From Desulfobacterales bacterium (GTDB lineage: Bacteria; Desulfobacterota; Desulfobacteria; Desulfobacterales; UBA2156): a stretch of 45,554 nucleotides of DNA. Below the pieces are notes generated by a model. That model searched no databases and was not told the origin of the DNA. It saw only the letters and a program-made list of their open reading frames with translations. Numbering within the stretch: the first letter of the stretch is position 1; the number at the start of each line of letters is the position of its first letter. The stretch spans positions 1 through 45,554 of the forward strand of contig DRHF01000335.1 in the NCBI GenBank assembly GCA_011049715.1, written 5' to 3'. Position numbers and translations under genes: made by a program. Positions 27,987-36,520 of this stretch are shown here, piece after piece.

Positions 27987-29156
27987 CTAATTTTTATACA
28001 CAACTGGTGCGGTCTTGGGTGGCGGCGTATTTCTGCTTTTGGAAACCACGATTTCTCCATCCACCAGGACCACGGCAACCGCAGGGACATCTCCTGCTTC
28101 AATTGCCGCCAGCGCGTCTCTTCCCACAGACCCCATGGGCGTATCCATGATCACCACATCCGCTTCGGATCCTGTCCGGATAAAACCCCGATTGAGTTTA
28201 TACACTCGTGCGGTGTTGCCTGTGGCCATGCAGACGGCCTGTTCCGGTTTGATCGGTGTCAGACCGGCAAGAAGATTCATCACCCGAAGCACCCCCAAAG
28301 GTACAACTCCGGTACCTGAAGGGGCGTCATTTCCAATGATAACCCGATATAATGCCCCATGCTCAGCAATAAGTCGAGCAGCTTCAACCATTATCTTGGG
28401 ATTCCCGCAGTGAACCATTTCAAGAACGATATTCGTTTCAGTGACCAGTTTATTTACTTCTTCAATGGAGACCGCTGTGGGGCCGCCATTGATATGAGAT
28501 GCAATGTCCGGGGCCATTTTGATGACTTCTACCGCCGTGACCGTGCTGGATCCGGGAATTGAAGTTCCCCCGGTGTGCATCATGACCGTCATGCCATATT
28601 TTTTTGCCCATCTAACCATAGGTCCGGCTTCCTCGACCGTCTTGGCGGATCCCAGTCCAATTTCACCCACAATTCTGACACCTTCGGCTGCCATTTCCTG
28701 AAAATCTTCCTCCACCAACCCCTTTTCGAGGATCACAGCGCCCCCTTCCACCTTGGCACCCCCCGGTCTGAAGTTGGCATAAGATTTTGATGCTAAAATG
28801 GCAAGGGCCTTTGTGCCGGCAGGATCTTTGGGTCTTCCCTGAAGGTGAACCTCCCCAGCGGATATGAAGGTCGTGACACCGCCATGAAGTTCGCTTTCGA
28901 GAAATCCGGTTTGATTCTGCCTGGGGGTAAAGTCTCCCAATAATGGATGACAATGGGAATCGATCAGTCCGGGCGTTACAGTTGTTCCCTTGCAATCGAT
29001 GATTACCTGGGCCTTTTTTTCATCCATTTCAACCAAATGTCCCACTTTTTGGATCATACCTTCCTCAATCCATAGCGCATCTGCCTGAAGGATGGGTTCT
29101 TCAATGTTGCCACTCACCAGTCTACCGATGTTTTTGAGTAGCACTTTTGGCATCAC
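27987..29156 (-). CDS. Enamidase-like amidohydrolase (nicotinate fermentation type)
   Basis: KNIGRLVSGNIEEPILQADALW, TVTPGLIDSHCHPLLGDFTPRQ, ELHGGVTTFISAGEVH, MMHTGGTSIPGSSTVTA, SHINGGPTAVSI, GNDAPSGTGVVPLG; closely resembles E. barkeri enamidase from memory. Confidence 0.85.
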   Translation of the reverse strand: MMPKVLLKNIGRLVSGNIEEPILQADALWIEEGMIQKVGHLVEMDEKKAQVIIDCKGTTVTPGLIDSHCHPLLGDFTPRQNQTGFLESELHGGVTTFISAGEVHLQGRPKDPAGTKALAILASKSYANFRPGGAKVEGGAVILEKGLVEEDFQEMAAEGVRIVGEIGLGSAKTVEEAGPMVRWAKKYGMTVMMHTGGTSIPGSSTVTAVEVIKMAPDIASHINGGPTAVSIEEVNKLVTETNIVLEMVHCGNPKIMVEAARLIAEHGALYRVIIGNDAPSGTGVVPLGVLRVMNLLAGLTPIKPEQAVCMATGNTARVYKLNRGFIRTGSEADVVIMDTPMGSVGRDALAAIEAGDVPAVAVVLVDGEIVVSKSRNTPPPKTAPVVYKN

Positions 29157-29171
29157 TATACCTCCTTATTC

Positions 29172-29816
29172 TTATCCTTTCGAGATTGTAACGCCCTTTG
29201 ACTCCATTTCCCGGATGGCACTATCGGATGTCTCAGGACTTAAGCCACGACAAAGATCCGCAAGAAGCTCAACCTGATACCCATGCTCTACAGCATGAAA
29301 AACAGTGGCTTTCACGCAGTAATCAGTTGCCAGACCGTAAATGATTAACTTCCTAATTCCATCCCGCCGCAAGAGGCGATCAAGGTCGGTTTTGTTGCCG
29401 CCATCATCAAGAAAACCGGAGTATGAATCAAATTTTGGATTTGTTCCTGTCTCAACTGTCTCAACGGGTCCTTTGATGTTAATCAGAATCTCAGCGCCAG
29501 GGGTGTTCTGGACACAGTGCGGAGGCCACATGACTTGGGTTCGTCCCTCTTCTATCTCAATTTCCTGAAAGGGTTTTGTGCCCGGATTGTTGGTGAAAAA
29601 GCTAACATGGTCCGCTGGATGCCAATCCTTAGTAAAATAAATCGGGAGTCCCTGCTCTTGAAACCGCCGGGTTGCCTTTCCGACCTCGTCAATATATTGA
29701 GCGTCCGCCCCGGGAACAGCCAAAGCGCCGGACTTCAATTCCGTGAAATCCGCCTGAACATCAACGACAATAACGCCGGTATTTTCAATTGAAAACGATT
29801 GTTCTGCCATGGGCAT
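29172..29816 (-). CDS. pncA: Nicotinamidase / isochorismatase-family hydrolase (PncA-like)
   Basis: VIVVDVQADFTE, FTKDWHPADHVSFFTNNPGTKPF, MWPPHCVQNTPGAE, IYGLATDYCVKATV catalytic-Cys region. Confidence 0.88.
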   Translation of the reverse strand: MPMAEQSFSIENTGVIVVDVQADFTELKSGALAVPGADAQYIDEVGKATRRFQEQGLPIYFTKDWHPADHVSFFTNNPGTKPFQEIEIEEGRTQVMWPPHCVQNTPGAEILINIKGPVETVETGTNPKFDSYSGFLDDGGNKTDLDRLLRRDGIRKLIIYGLATDYCVKATVFHAVEHGYQVELLADLCRGLSPETSDSAIREMESKGVTISKG

Positions 29817-29844
29817 CCTCCGTTGTTTTATTACTAAAGTAACG

Positions 29845-29901
29845 TGATAAAAATTCCCTTTGTCGGCTGGAAAGTATAGGGTAACGTGCCTTTTGTGTCA
29901 A
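29845..29901 (-). promoter_or_regulatory. Predicted sigma-70 promoter plus downstream box for the pncA-enamidase-hnr operon
   Basis: Minus strand: TTGACA (29901-29896), 17-nt spacer, TATACT (29878-29873), then AAAGGGAATTTTTATCA (29861-29845). Confidence 0.7.
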
Positions 29902-29926
29902 GCGAGAATAGCGTCGCCTCGTGTGG

Positions 29927-29955
29927 TTGACAAACGAGACAAAGAAATTTAAAGT
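29927..29955 (+). promoter_or_regulatory. Predicted sigma-70 promoter for the polyferredoxin operon
   Basis: TTGACA (29927-29932), 17-nt spacer, TAAAGT (29950-29955). Confidence 0.5.
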
Positions 29956-29974
29956 CATTGTTAAAAAAGAAGGG

Positions 29975-30009
29975 ATAACAGAAACGATAGGTTCGATATC
30001 GTTTGTTAT
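29975..30009. promoter_or_regulatory. Inverted repeat in leader/operator region upstream of the polyferredoxin gene
   Basis: ATAAC[AG]AAACGATA ggttcga TATCGTTTGTTAT: 13 paired bases with one 2-nt bulge. Confidence 0.5.
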
Positions 30010-30065
30010 TTGAGATAGATTGTTCCAATATTTAATACTGCGACTGTTAAGGAAGGGGAAGATAG

Positions 30066-31586
30066 GTGATGAGTACTCTAATGATTCCGGGTGTACCGAC
30101 CTATCTCTATTATATTTCCGTATTTTTTGTAATGATCATCTCCTTTTTCCTGTTTGTAAAATTTCCTTCGAGTAAAAGAAACCCTTCGCATTATAGAACC
30201 CTCGATTTGTTACAATGGCGATGGATTGAACGATGGGCTAAATCAGGGATATTTCAGGCTATTGTGAGGCTTCTGGTCGCTTTCTTGTTTGTGATGGTAA
30301 TTCTCACCGGCCTATTCGGTATTCAGGATTCAGGAAAAAATCTCTCCACTATTTTGACCTGGGTTATATGGTGGATAGTTCTTGTATTGTTCATCCTTTT
30401 CGCCGGCAAACTATGGTGTTATCTCTGTCCCTGGGATGCGATAGCCACCTGGATTGATAAACTGCATTTATGGAAAGTAAAGAAGAGTATATTTTCGCTG
30501 GAGAAGAGGTGGCCTAGGAAATTGCGGAATATCTACTTGGCCACGTTTTTGTTTTTGGTGTTAACCTGGCTGGAATTGGGGTGGGGCGTGACCACAAAAC
30601 CGGCCATCACCGCATATTTGGCTTTGCTCATGTTGTTTTTGACTATCTTTTCCATTGTGGTATTTGACCGGAAATCTTTTTGCCGTTACGGCTGTCTGAT
30701 TGGGAGAATAAGTGGTCTGTATGCACTTATTGCCCCCATAGAGGTTCGCTCTCGAGCAAAGAGCGTTTGTGCCTCATGCAAAACAAAAGATTGTTTTAAG
30801 GGTAATGCAAAGGGCTATGGTTGCCCCACTTATGAATATTTGGGGAAGATGGAGAAAAACACTTACTGCATCATGTGTATGGAATGTATAAGGTCTTGCG
30901 AAAAAGAGAATGTAGCCATTAATATTCGCCCCTTTGGCGTCGACCTCTTAAAAGTACACCAGGCTCAAGAAGATGAAGCTGCGCTTTTGCTTGTTATGCT
31001 GGCGATGACCTCTTTTCACGGATTGACTATGACACCGCTCTGGTTTGCTTGGACAGGGTGGTTGGAAGAATGGTTTGGTGTCGGGTATATGGCTGCTTTT
31101 ACTATTGGGATGATTGCTTCTCTAATTGTTGTGCCGCTTTTTTATTTTCTAGTGATGGTGGTCACATGGATAGTCCTGGAGAAAACGATTTCTTTTATGG
31201 AACTGATTCTAAAAACCGCCTATGTTTTCCTTCCGATTGCGCTCTTTTACCACTTGGCACACAATGTTATGCACTTTGCTATGGAAGGGGAAAAAATTGT
31301 TTCAGTCGTTTCTGATCCCTTTAATTGGGGGTGGAATCTGTTCGGCACTGCTCTCAGACCTGTTGGACCATTGATGTCCATTTATACTGTATGGTATCTA
31401 CAAGTGTTCTTCATAATCATCGGACATGTTTGGTCGTTATATATCGGTCATCGTGTCGCCATACACCTTTATGAATCCAAAAAATCTTTAAAGGCTGAAT
31501 TCCCCATGGTGGTGGCCGTGATTGTATATTCTCTAATCAGCCTTTATCTTGTTGCTCAACCAATGGAAATGAGATCGAGCATGTAA
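30066..31586 (+). CDS. NapH/CcoG-like membrane polyferredoxin
   Basis: Multiple TMs; cysteine motifs WCYLCPWD, FCRYGCLIG, CASCKTKDCFKGNAKGYGCP, CIMCMECIRSCEKEN. Confidence 0.85.
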   Translation: MMSTLMIPGVPTYLYYISVFFVMIISFFLFVKFPSSKRNPSHYRTLDLLQWRWIERWAKSGIFQAIVRLLVAFLFVMVILTGLFGIQDSGKNLSTILTWVIWWIVLVLFILFAGKLWCYLCPWDAIATWIDKLHLWKVKKSIFSLEKRWPRKLRNIYLATFLFLVLTWLELGWGVTTKPAITAYLALLMLFLTIFSIVVFDRKSFCRYGCLIGRISGLYALIAPIEVRSRAKSVCASCKTKDCFKGNAKGYGCPTYEYLGKMEKNTYCIMCMECIRSCEKENVAINIRPFGVDLLKVHQAQEDEAALLLVMLAMTSFHGLTMTPLWFAWTGWLEEWFGVGYMAAFTIGMIASLIVVPLFYFLVMVVTWIVLEKTISFMELILKTAYVFLPIALFYHLAHNVMHFAMEGEKIVSVVSDPFNWGWNLFGTALRPVGPLMSIYTVWYLQVFFIIIGHVWSLYIGHRVAIHLYESKKSLKAEFPMVVAVIVYSLISLYLVAQPMEMRSSM

Positions 31587-31595
31587 GAGGATGGA

Positions 31596-32147
31596 ATGAA
31601 AGGATTGAAAGAGATATGGGGCCTTGTGCTCCCCTATTTTTTGGTAATATCTGTCCCTTGGGTTTTTTCTCATACCGACCCACCGGTGATGACACTTAAG
31701 ATCTATCCTGGCATGCCGACGGTAAGTGAAGAGGCAAAAATAAAGATAAATTTAAGAGGCTCCAATGCCGGCGTTCCTGTCCTAGGTGCTAAAATAAAAA
31801 TCGTTCTAACCGATCGTGATGGCAATCGACTCTATTTTAAGGTAAAACCTGGAGATAATGGGGGAGACTATTTGAGTACAATGGATTTGCCCAGGCCGGG
31901 TATGTGGAAGATGAGGATAGAAGTGAAACATCAAAATGAGTTGGATTTCCGCCACTACATGATACGTGTCATATCGTCTGATTCCGGACCTCAAAAGGTC
32001 ATGAAAGATGAAACCTTTCTCGCAATGGACAAAAAAGATGCGCATCAGCCAATTCCACCTCTATTGGTGGTAGAGGGATATGTCTTCCTCATACTTTTAC
32101 TTCTAGCGACGGTTAGCATTATAAAAAGAATTCAAGTTGGAAAGTAG
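31596..32147 (+). CDS. FixH/YtkA-like single-pass periplasmic protein
   Basis: Signal-like N-terminus, beta-rich middle (KIYPGMPTVSEEAKIKINLRG...PRPGMWKMRIEV), C-terminal TM. Confidence 0.55.
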   Translation: MKGLKEIWGLVLPYFLVISVPWVFSHTDPPVMTLKIYPGMPTVSEEAKIKINLRGSNAGVPVLGAKIKIVLTDRDGNRLYFKVKPGDNGGDYLSTMDLPRPGMWKMRIEVKHQNELDFRHYMIRVISSDSGPQKVMKDETFLAMDKKDAHQPIPPLLVVEGYVFLILLLLATVSIIKRIQVGK

Positions 32148-32167
32148 GTGAAATGGAGGTTTTGTCA

Positions 32168-32542
32168 ATGGCTTCGCGAAAGTTAGGTATGTACACACTG
32201 GTCCTTTCTGTGTTGTTAATGAGCTATCATGGGTGCCGCTTCAAAGAAAAGACCTTTAACATAGAAATCGAAAACCGCAAAGCCAAAGGCGGAATGGAAG
32301 TTATCCAAGTAAAGCAGGGAGAAATGGTAACTCTCTGGTGCACCACCGATGAGACAGCTATAATTCATCTCCATGGTTATAATATTGAGCACGTTGTCAA
32401 ACCGGGGAAATCCACGGTGTTCACTTTTAAAGCTTACGCCACCGGACGGTATCCCATTACCGCGCATAGTTTTGGCGAACCCATCCCCGGGAAACCACAG
32501 GAAGAAACGCCGCTTGTGTATTTGGAAGTGCTGCCACAGTGA
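32168..32542 (+). CDS. Cupredoxin-like lipoprotein
   Basis: Lipobox LMSYHGC; cupredoxin-like fold signatures (EVIQVKQGEMVTLWCTTDETAIIHLHGYNIEHVVKPGKSTVFTFKAYATGRYPITAHSFGEP); start 32168 has RBS GGAGG. Confidence 0.65.
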   Translation: MASRKLGMYTLVLSVLLMSYHGCRFKEKTFNIEIENRKAKGGMEVIQVKQGEMVTLWCTTDETAIIHLHGYNIEHVVKPGKSTVFTFKAYATGRYPITAHSFGEPIPGKPQEETPLVYLEVLPQ

Positions 32543-32593
32543 GGAAGGTCACATGTAGGGGATCAACAAAGGGACGAAGGGAGGAATTACGAC

Positions 32594-34126
32594 CTATCCC
32601 ACGGCAGGGGCGGATAGAAGCCAAAGGCCGAACAGTGTGTATCCTACCATGAGTGCGGTCAGCGGGGCCTGACCGATAATTGTGCTCTTGGTACGCGGTG
32701 CCAGTCGGAGGGCCAAGGAATGGGCGATGTAGATTCCCGCTACATGGGCGCCGACGATGATGGTCATCTGAGCATACCAGATCGCTATGACCTGGGATCG
32801 AGCCGAGAGGAAGGAAGTGATGATCGGAATGTCGGCAGTGCCAAACAAATCCCAGCCACGGGCCAGAGGGTCGGAGACCGCTTTCAGGGCATACTGGATG
32901 TCAACAAGGAAGATCGGCAGATAGTGTGCGAAGTGGTAGCCAAAGGCGATGGGCACGACGGAGAGCGCAAACACGCCGAAAACCCGGGCTCCGGCGCCGC
33001 CGATGTCGGAAAGAATTTTTGCTACAGACAGGACCGCCATATACGCAACTGCCAAGGCGGCGAAGACACCGAGCAGTCCTGCTGTATTCGCGATCATCAG
33101 CGTGGTCCTCCCTGGATACTCCAGTGGATTCTCTCCGATCAGCGCCATCCAAAAGAATGTCTTGGACAACCCATCGAACGAGACCGATGATAGAACCAGC
33201 AGGATGAAGACGACACTGCTCAGGGAGCGGGGGCGGACCGACAGGAGGTTCAACCCAGGGAGGGTAATTTCGACCACCCATGAATTCTTATCGCTTGGAG
33301 ATGGGCTGCATTCCGGCTCGCAATGTTTGCGAAGACACCTCGGATTCCGCACCGAAAATGGCGAGAGCCACGAGATAACCCGGAAGAATACAGAAAAAGC
33401 TTCCGCGTATTTAAGCCAGGACCGTTCTCCGAAGAAGAGGATTCCACAGAAGTTGAATACGAGGTAGGAGGAGACCAGATTGGCCAGCACTGCAGGGTCA
33501 GCGGGCGAAGGGTAGATCAGCTCGATCCAGACGAAGACGAGGAAGGCAATCACGGCCGGCCAGTAGGCGGCCCGGCGAGGATATCGGAATGGTGGCTGTT
33601 CCACCCATCGTTTCACACCTGGGAAACGGGCGGCCGCACGGCAGAGACCGCTCCAGGGATTGAGGTACGCCCAGAGATTCCCAAAGAGCAGGTGCAGGTA
33701 GGTAAAACCGATCCACCACACAGTCCAGACGAAGAGGGGGAGGGGGTTGGATAATGGATCGCGGCTTCCCCATTTGCCCGCGAAAATCAGAAACAGGCAC
33801 ACGAAAAGAGAAAGAAAGCTCGGACAGCTCAAGGCCAGCCGACCCTTCCTTCCGAAAGCGCCCAACACGATCAGACGTCGTTGAAGCTGCTCTATCTTAA
33901 CGAACATCGTAGAAGGGATTAGAGATATCAATAGGAACGAGGCCGCCACCACAACGGCCCCTGCGGCCATGTAGAGTTCGGAAGGAAGAAGGAGGATAAA
34001 CCCCTGTCCGCCGGTGTGGGCGCCGGCGGGAGCCGCCATACCGACCAGAAACCCGAGAAGAAGTGGTAACCCCACCGTTGTGCGGGTACGGCCGGACCCA
34101 ATTGGTGAGGGCGTCCTTGCGCTCAC
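32594..34126 (-). CDS. Multi-TM membrane protein homologous to 30066-31586 but lacking its Fe-S cysteine motifs
   Basis: GTG start overlaps the stop of the upstream ATPase (GTGA); shares WxxWWI..(F/Y)..LLFG.LW.YL.PW, YHFAH and HV..IYIAH with the polyferredoxin; CPWD is NPWS here. Confidence 0.75.
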   Translation of the reverse strand: MSARTPSPIGSGRTRTTVGLPLLLGFLVGMAAPAGAHTGGQGFILLLPSELYMAAGAVVVAASFLLISLIPSTMFVKIEQLQRRLIVLGAFGRKGRLALSCPSFLSLFVCLFLIFAGKWGSRDPLSNPLPLFVWTVWWIGFTYLHLLFGNLWAYLNPWSGLCRAAARFPGVKRWVEQPPFRYPRRAAYWPAVIAFLVFVWIELIYPSPADPAVLANLVSSYLVFNFCGILFFGERSWLKYAEAFSVFFRVISWLSPFSVRNPRCLRKHCEPECSPSPSDKNSWVVEITLPGLNLLSVRPRSLSSVVFILLVLSSVSFDGLSKTFFWMALIGENPLEYPGRTTLMIANTAGLLGVFAALAVAYMAVLSVAKILSDIGGAGARVFGVFALSVVPIAFGYHFAHYLPIFLVDIQYALKAVSDPLARGWDLFGTADIPIITSFLSARSQVIAIWYAQMTIIVGAHVAGIYIAHSLALRLAPRTKSTIIGQAPLTALMVGYTLFGLWLLSAPAVG

Positions 34127-34827
34127 CGCCTGACTCCGACGTATTTGAACAGAATTTCGGGGGTCGAAGCGAGTTCTGCCGGGGTGGCTTGATGCCGTAT
34201 AGATCCGTTTTCCATCAACGCAACTCTGTCCGCGACTTTTAGGGCCGCATCGATTTTCTGTTCTACGAGAAGAACCCCAACATGACGGGCCTTCAGCGTG
34301 CTGATGGTTTCCAGGAGTTGTTTGACCAATGTCGGCATGAGGCCCTCGCCCGGCTCGTCCATCAACAGCAACCGCGGGGCCGAACAAAGCGCCCTGGCGA
34401 AGGCCAGCATCTGCTGCTCCCCTCCACTCAACGTCCCTGCCTGTTGCCGAAGTCGTTCTTTAAGCACCGGGAAGAGGTCGAGTACCCAGTCTAGGGTTTC
34501 ATTTCCGCTCCTCCTCAATAAGAGCCCAATCCGAAGATTTTCCTCAACGGTGCAGAAGGTGAACAGTCCCCGACCCTGGGGCACGTAGCCGATTCCAAGC
34601 TTGGGGATGTCGTGGGGTCGAAGGGTGGTCAACTCCTGTCCATCAAACTTGATGCTTCCCGATGTCGGTTTAACAAAGCCCATTAGTGTCCTGAGGGTGG
34701 TGGTCTTGCCCGCTCCGTTTCGGCCGAAGAGGCCGAGGATCTCGCCCGGCCTAAGGCTCAATGACACGTCCTTTAGAATGTGAACCTCACCATAGTAACA
34801 GTTGACTCGCTCCATCTCAAGCATCAC
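34123..34827 (-). CDS. Branched-chain amino acid-type ABC transporter ATP-binding protein (LivF-like)
   Basis: Walker A GRNGAGKTTTLRTLMGF, LSGGEQQMLAFARALCSAPRLLLMDEPGEGLMP. Confidence 0.93.
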   Translation of the reverse strand: MMLEMERVNCYYGEVHILKDVSLSLRPGEILGLFGRNGAGKTTTLRTLMGFVKPTSGSIKFDGQELTTLRPHDIPKLGIGYVPQGRGLFTFCTVEENLRIGLLLRRSGNETLDWVLDLFPVLKERLRQQAGTLSGGEQQMLAFARALCSAPRLLLMDEPGEGLMPTLVKQLLETISTLKARHVGVLLVEQKIDAALKVADRVALMENGSIRHQATPAELASTPEILFKYVGVRR

Positions 34828-35561
34828 AGACCCAAATATGCCTCCTGGACCCGGGCGTCGGCCTCGATTTCATCCGGCGTCCCTACCGCTATAATCGCAC
34901 CCTTGTCCATCACCGTGATCCCGGTTGCGAGTTCTAGCACCACGGGCATGTTGTGTTCGATAAGCAAAATGGTGACCTCCCTGGAGATCTTTCTGATGAG
35001 ATCACAAAAATTGATGATCTCCTCGGGTGCAAGCCCCTGTGTGGGCTCATCGAGGATCAACACCTCCGGTTTGAGGGCCAGTGCCATTGCAACTTCCAAA
35101 AGCCTCTGATGGCCGTATGGCAGCAGCCCCGCTAGCTGATTGCCGACCTGCCCCAGCCCAACCTCTGCCAGCGCCGCCTCGACACCGTCGGAAAGGATCG
35201 CCTCGCGAAGCGTAAGCCGGTCCAAGGCTCGCCGCATCAGCCTCCTTTGTACGGCCAGTGCCACATTTTCATAGACGGTCAGTTTTCGGAAAATGCTGGT
35301 AACCTGGAAGGTGTACACGATCCCGAGAGCCACCCGGTCCCAGGCACGCAGCCTGGTGATGTCCCGGTCTTTGAAGTGCACCTGCCCGGAAGTCGGACTG
35401 ACCCGGCCGCTGATCATACAGACCAGGGTGGTCTTTCCGGCGCCATTGGGTCCGATGATCGCCCTGATTTCCCCCTGATCGAGACGAAATTCCACCGGTT
35501 GAACCGCCTCTAAACCCCCGAACCTCTTGGACAGAGCCGTGGTCTGCAGCAATCGAGTCAT
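34824..35561 (-). CDS. Branched-chain amino acid-type ABC transporter ATP-binding protein (LivG-like)
   Basis: GPNGAGKTTLVCMISG, LPYGHQRLLEVAMALALKPEVLILDEPTQGLAPEE; ATGA overlap with the upstream permease defines start 35561. Confidence 0.93.
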   Translation of the reverse strand: MTRLLQTTALSKRFGGLEAVQPVEFRLDQGEIRAIIGPNGAGKTTLVCMISGRVSPTSGQVHFKDRDITRLRAWDRVALGIVYTFQVTSIFRKLTVYENVALAVQRRLMRRALDRLTLREAILSDGVEAALAEVGLGQVGNQLAGLLPYGHQRLLEVAMALALKPEVLILDEPTQGLAPEEIINFCDLIRKISREVTILLIEHNMPVVLELATGITVMDKGAIIAVGTPDEIEADARVQEAYLGL

Positions 35562-36520
35562 GGAAGCCATCTCACCCATCTGGACCGGATCCCTCCAATT
35601 ACCCCGCTTGGGAACCACAGGATCAGAATGATCAGCACGGCCCCCACCGCAAACAGATAACTCGAAGTTAGTCCGCTGGCAATATCGACCACGAAGGCCA
35701 TCACTGCGGTTCCCACGAAAGGGCCGATGGTGGTTCCTGCGCCCCCCAGAAGAGTCCACAAAAGCGGATAGATAGAATAGATGATCGAGGCGAAAGATGA
35801 CCCTACGTATGAAAACGTTAGGGCATACACAGAACCGGCGACGCCCGATAGGCTGCCCGAGATGATCAGGGAGAGCAGCTTGTAATTGAAAGTGTTGTAA
35901 CCGAGCAGGCGGGTACGCTCCTCATTCTCCCTCACCCCCACCAGAATCCTTCCGATCGGGGAGCCGATCAACCAGACGCTCATCATCAGGAATAGCGCGA
36001 ACAACACCAGGGCCAGGTTATACTTGAATACCGGATCGGAAAAGGCTAGCTCCACGGTTCCCAGCCGCAGCGGGCGCAGGCGCCCGGACAGAATGAACCC
36101 CTGATCGCCCATGGTGAATTTGTTGAAATAGAGGGTTGCCAGGTGGAATGCCTGTGAAAACATCATGGTGATGACAAGAAACGAGGCCCCGGTGGTCCGG
36201 AGTGTGATCAGGCCGGTCAGGGTCGACATGAGCACGCTGGCCAGGAGGCCCGCCACGAGGGCTGCCGGAGCGCCGAATCCCAGGTAAAACACGGTCAGCC
36301 CTGTTGTATACATTCCGGATGCGAAAAACATGGCGTGACCTAAGCTCATCAATCCGGTGTAACCTAGGAGCAGGTTGTATCCCATGGTGTAGGTGGTGAG
36401 GATCATGATGCGTGTTACCATGGTCCGATGGAATGGAGGTACGACAAACTGGGCGCCCAGCAGAAGGAGGATAAGCGCGAGATGAACCCCGACAATGGAG
36501 CGCCTGTGGTCGCGCCTCAT
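35558..36520 (-). CDS. Branched-chain amino acid-type ABC transporter permease (LivM-like)
   Basis: YNLLLGYTGLMSLGHAMFFASGMY, VGVRENEERTRLLGYNTFNYKLL; ATGA overlap with LivH. Confidence 0.92.
   Translation of the reverse strand: MRRDHRRSIVGVHLALILLLLGAQFVVPPFHRTMVTRIMILTTYTMGYNLLLGYTGLMSLGHAMFFASGMYTTGLTVFYLGFGAPAALVAGLLASVLMSTLTGLITLRTTGASFLVITMMFSQAFHLATLYFNKFTMGDQGFILSGRLRPLRLGTVELAFSDPVFKYNLALVLFALFLMMSVWLIGSPIGRILVGVRENEERTRLLGYNTFNYKLLSLIISGSLSGVAGSVYALTFSYVGSSFASIIYSIYPLLWTLLGGAGTTIGPFVGTAVMAFVVDIASGLTSSYLFAVGAVLIILILWFPSGVIGGIRSRWVRWLP

Noticed and set aside
34127-34387. N-terminal 87-aa extension of the 32594-34387 ORF
   Set aside because: Overlaps LivF coding sequence out of frame; the GTGA overlap at 34123-34126 gives a better start followed by a signal/TM segment.
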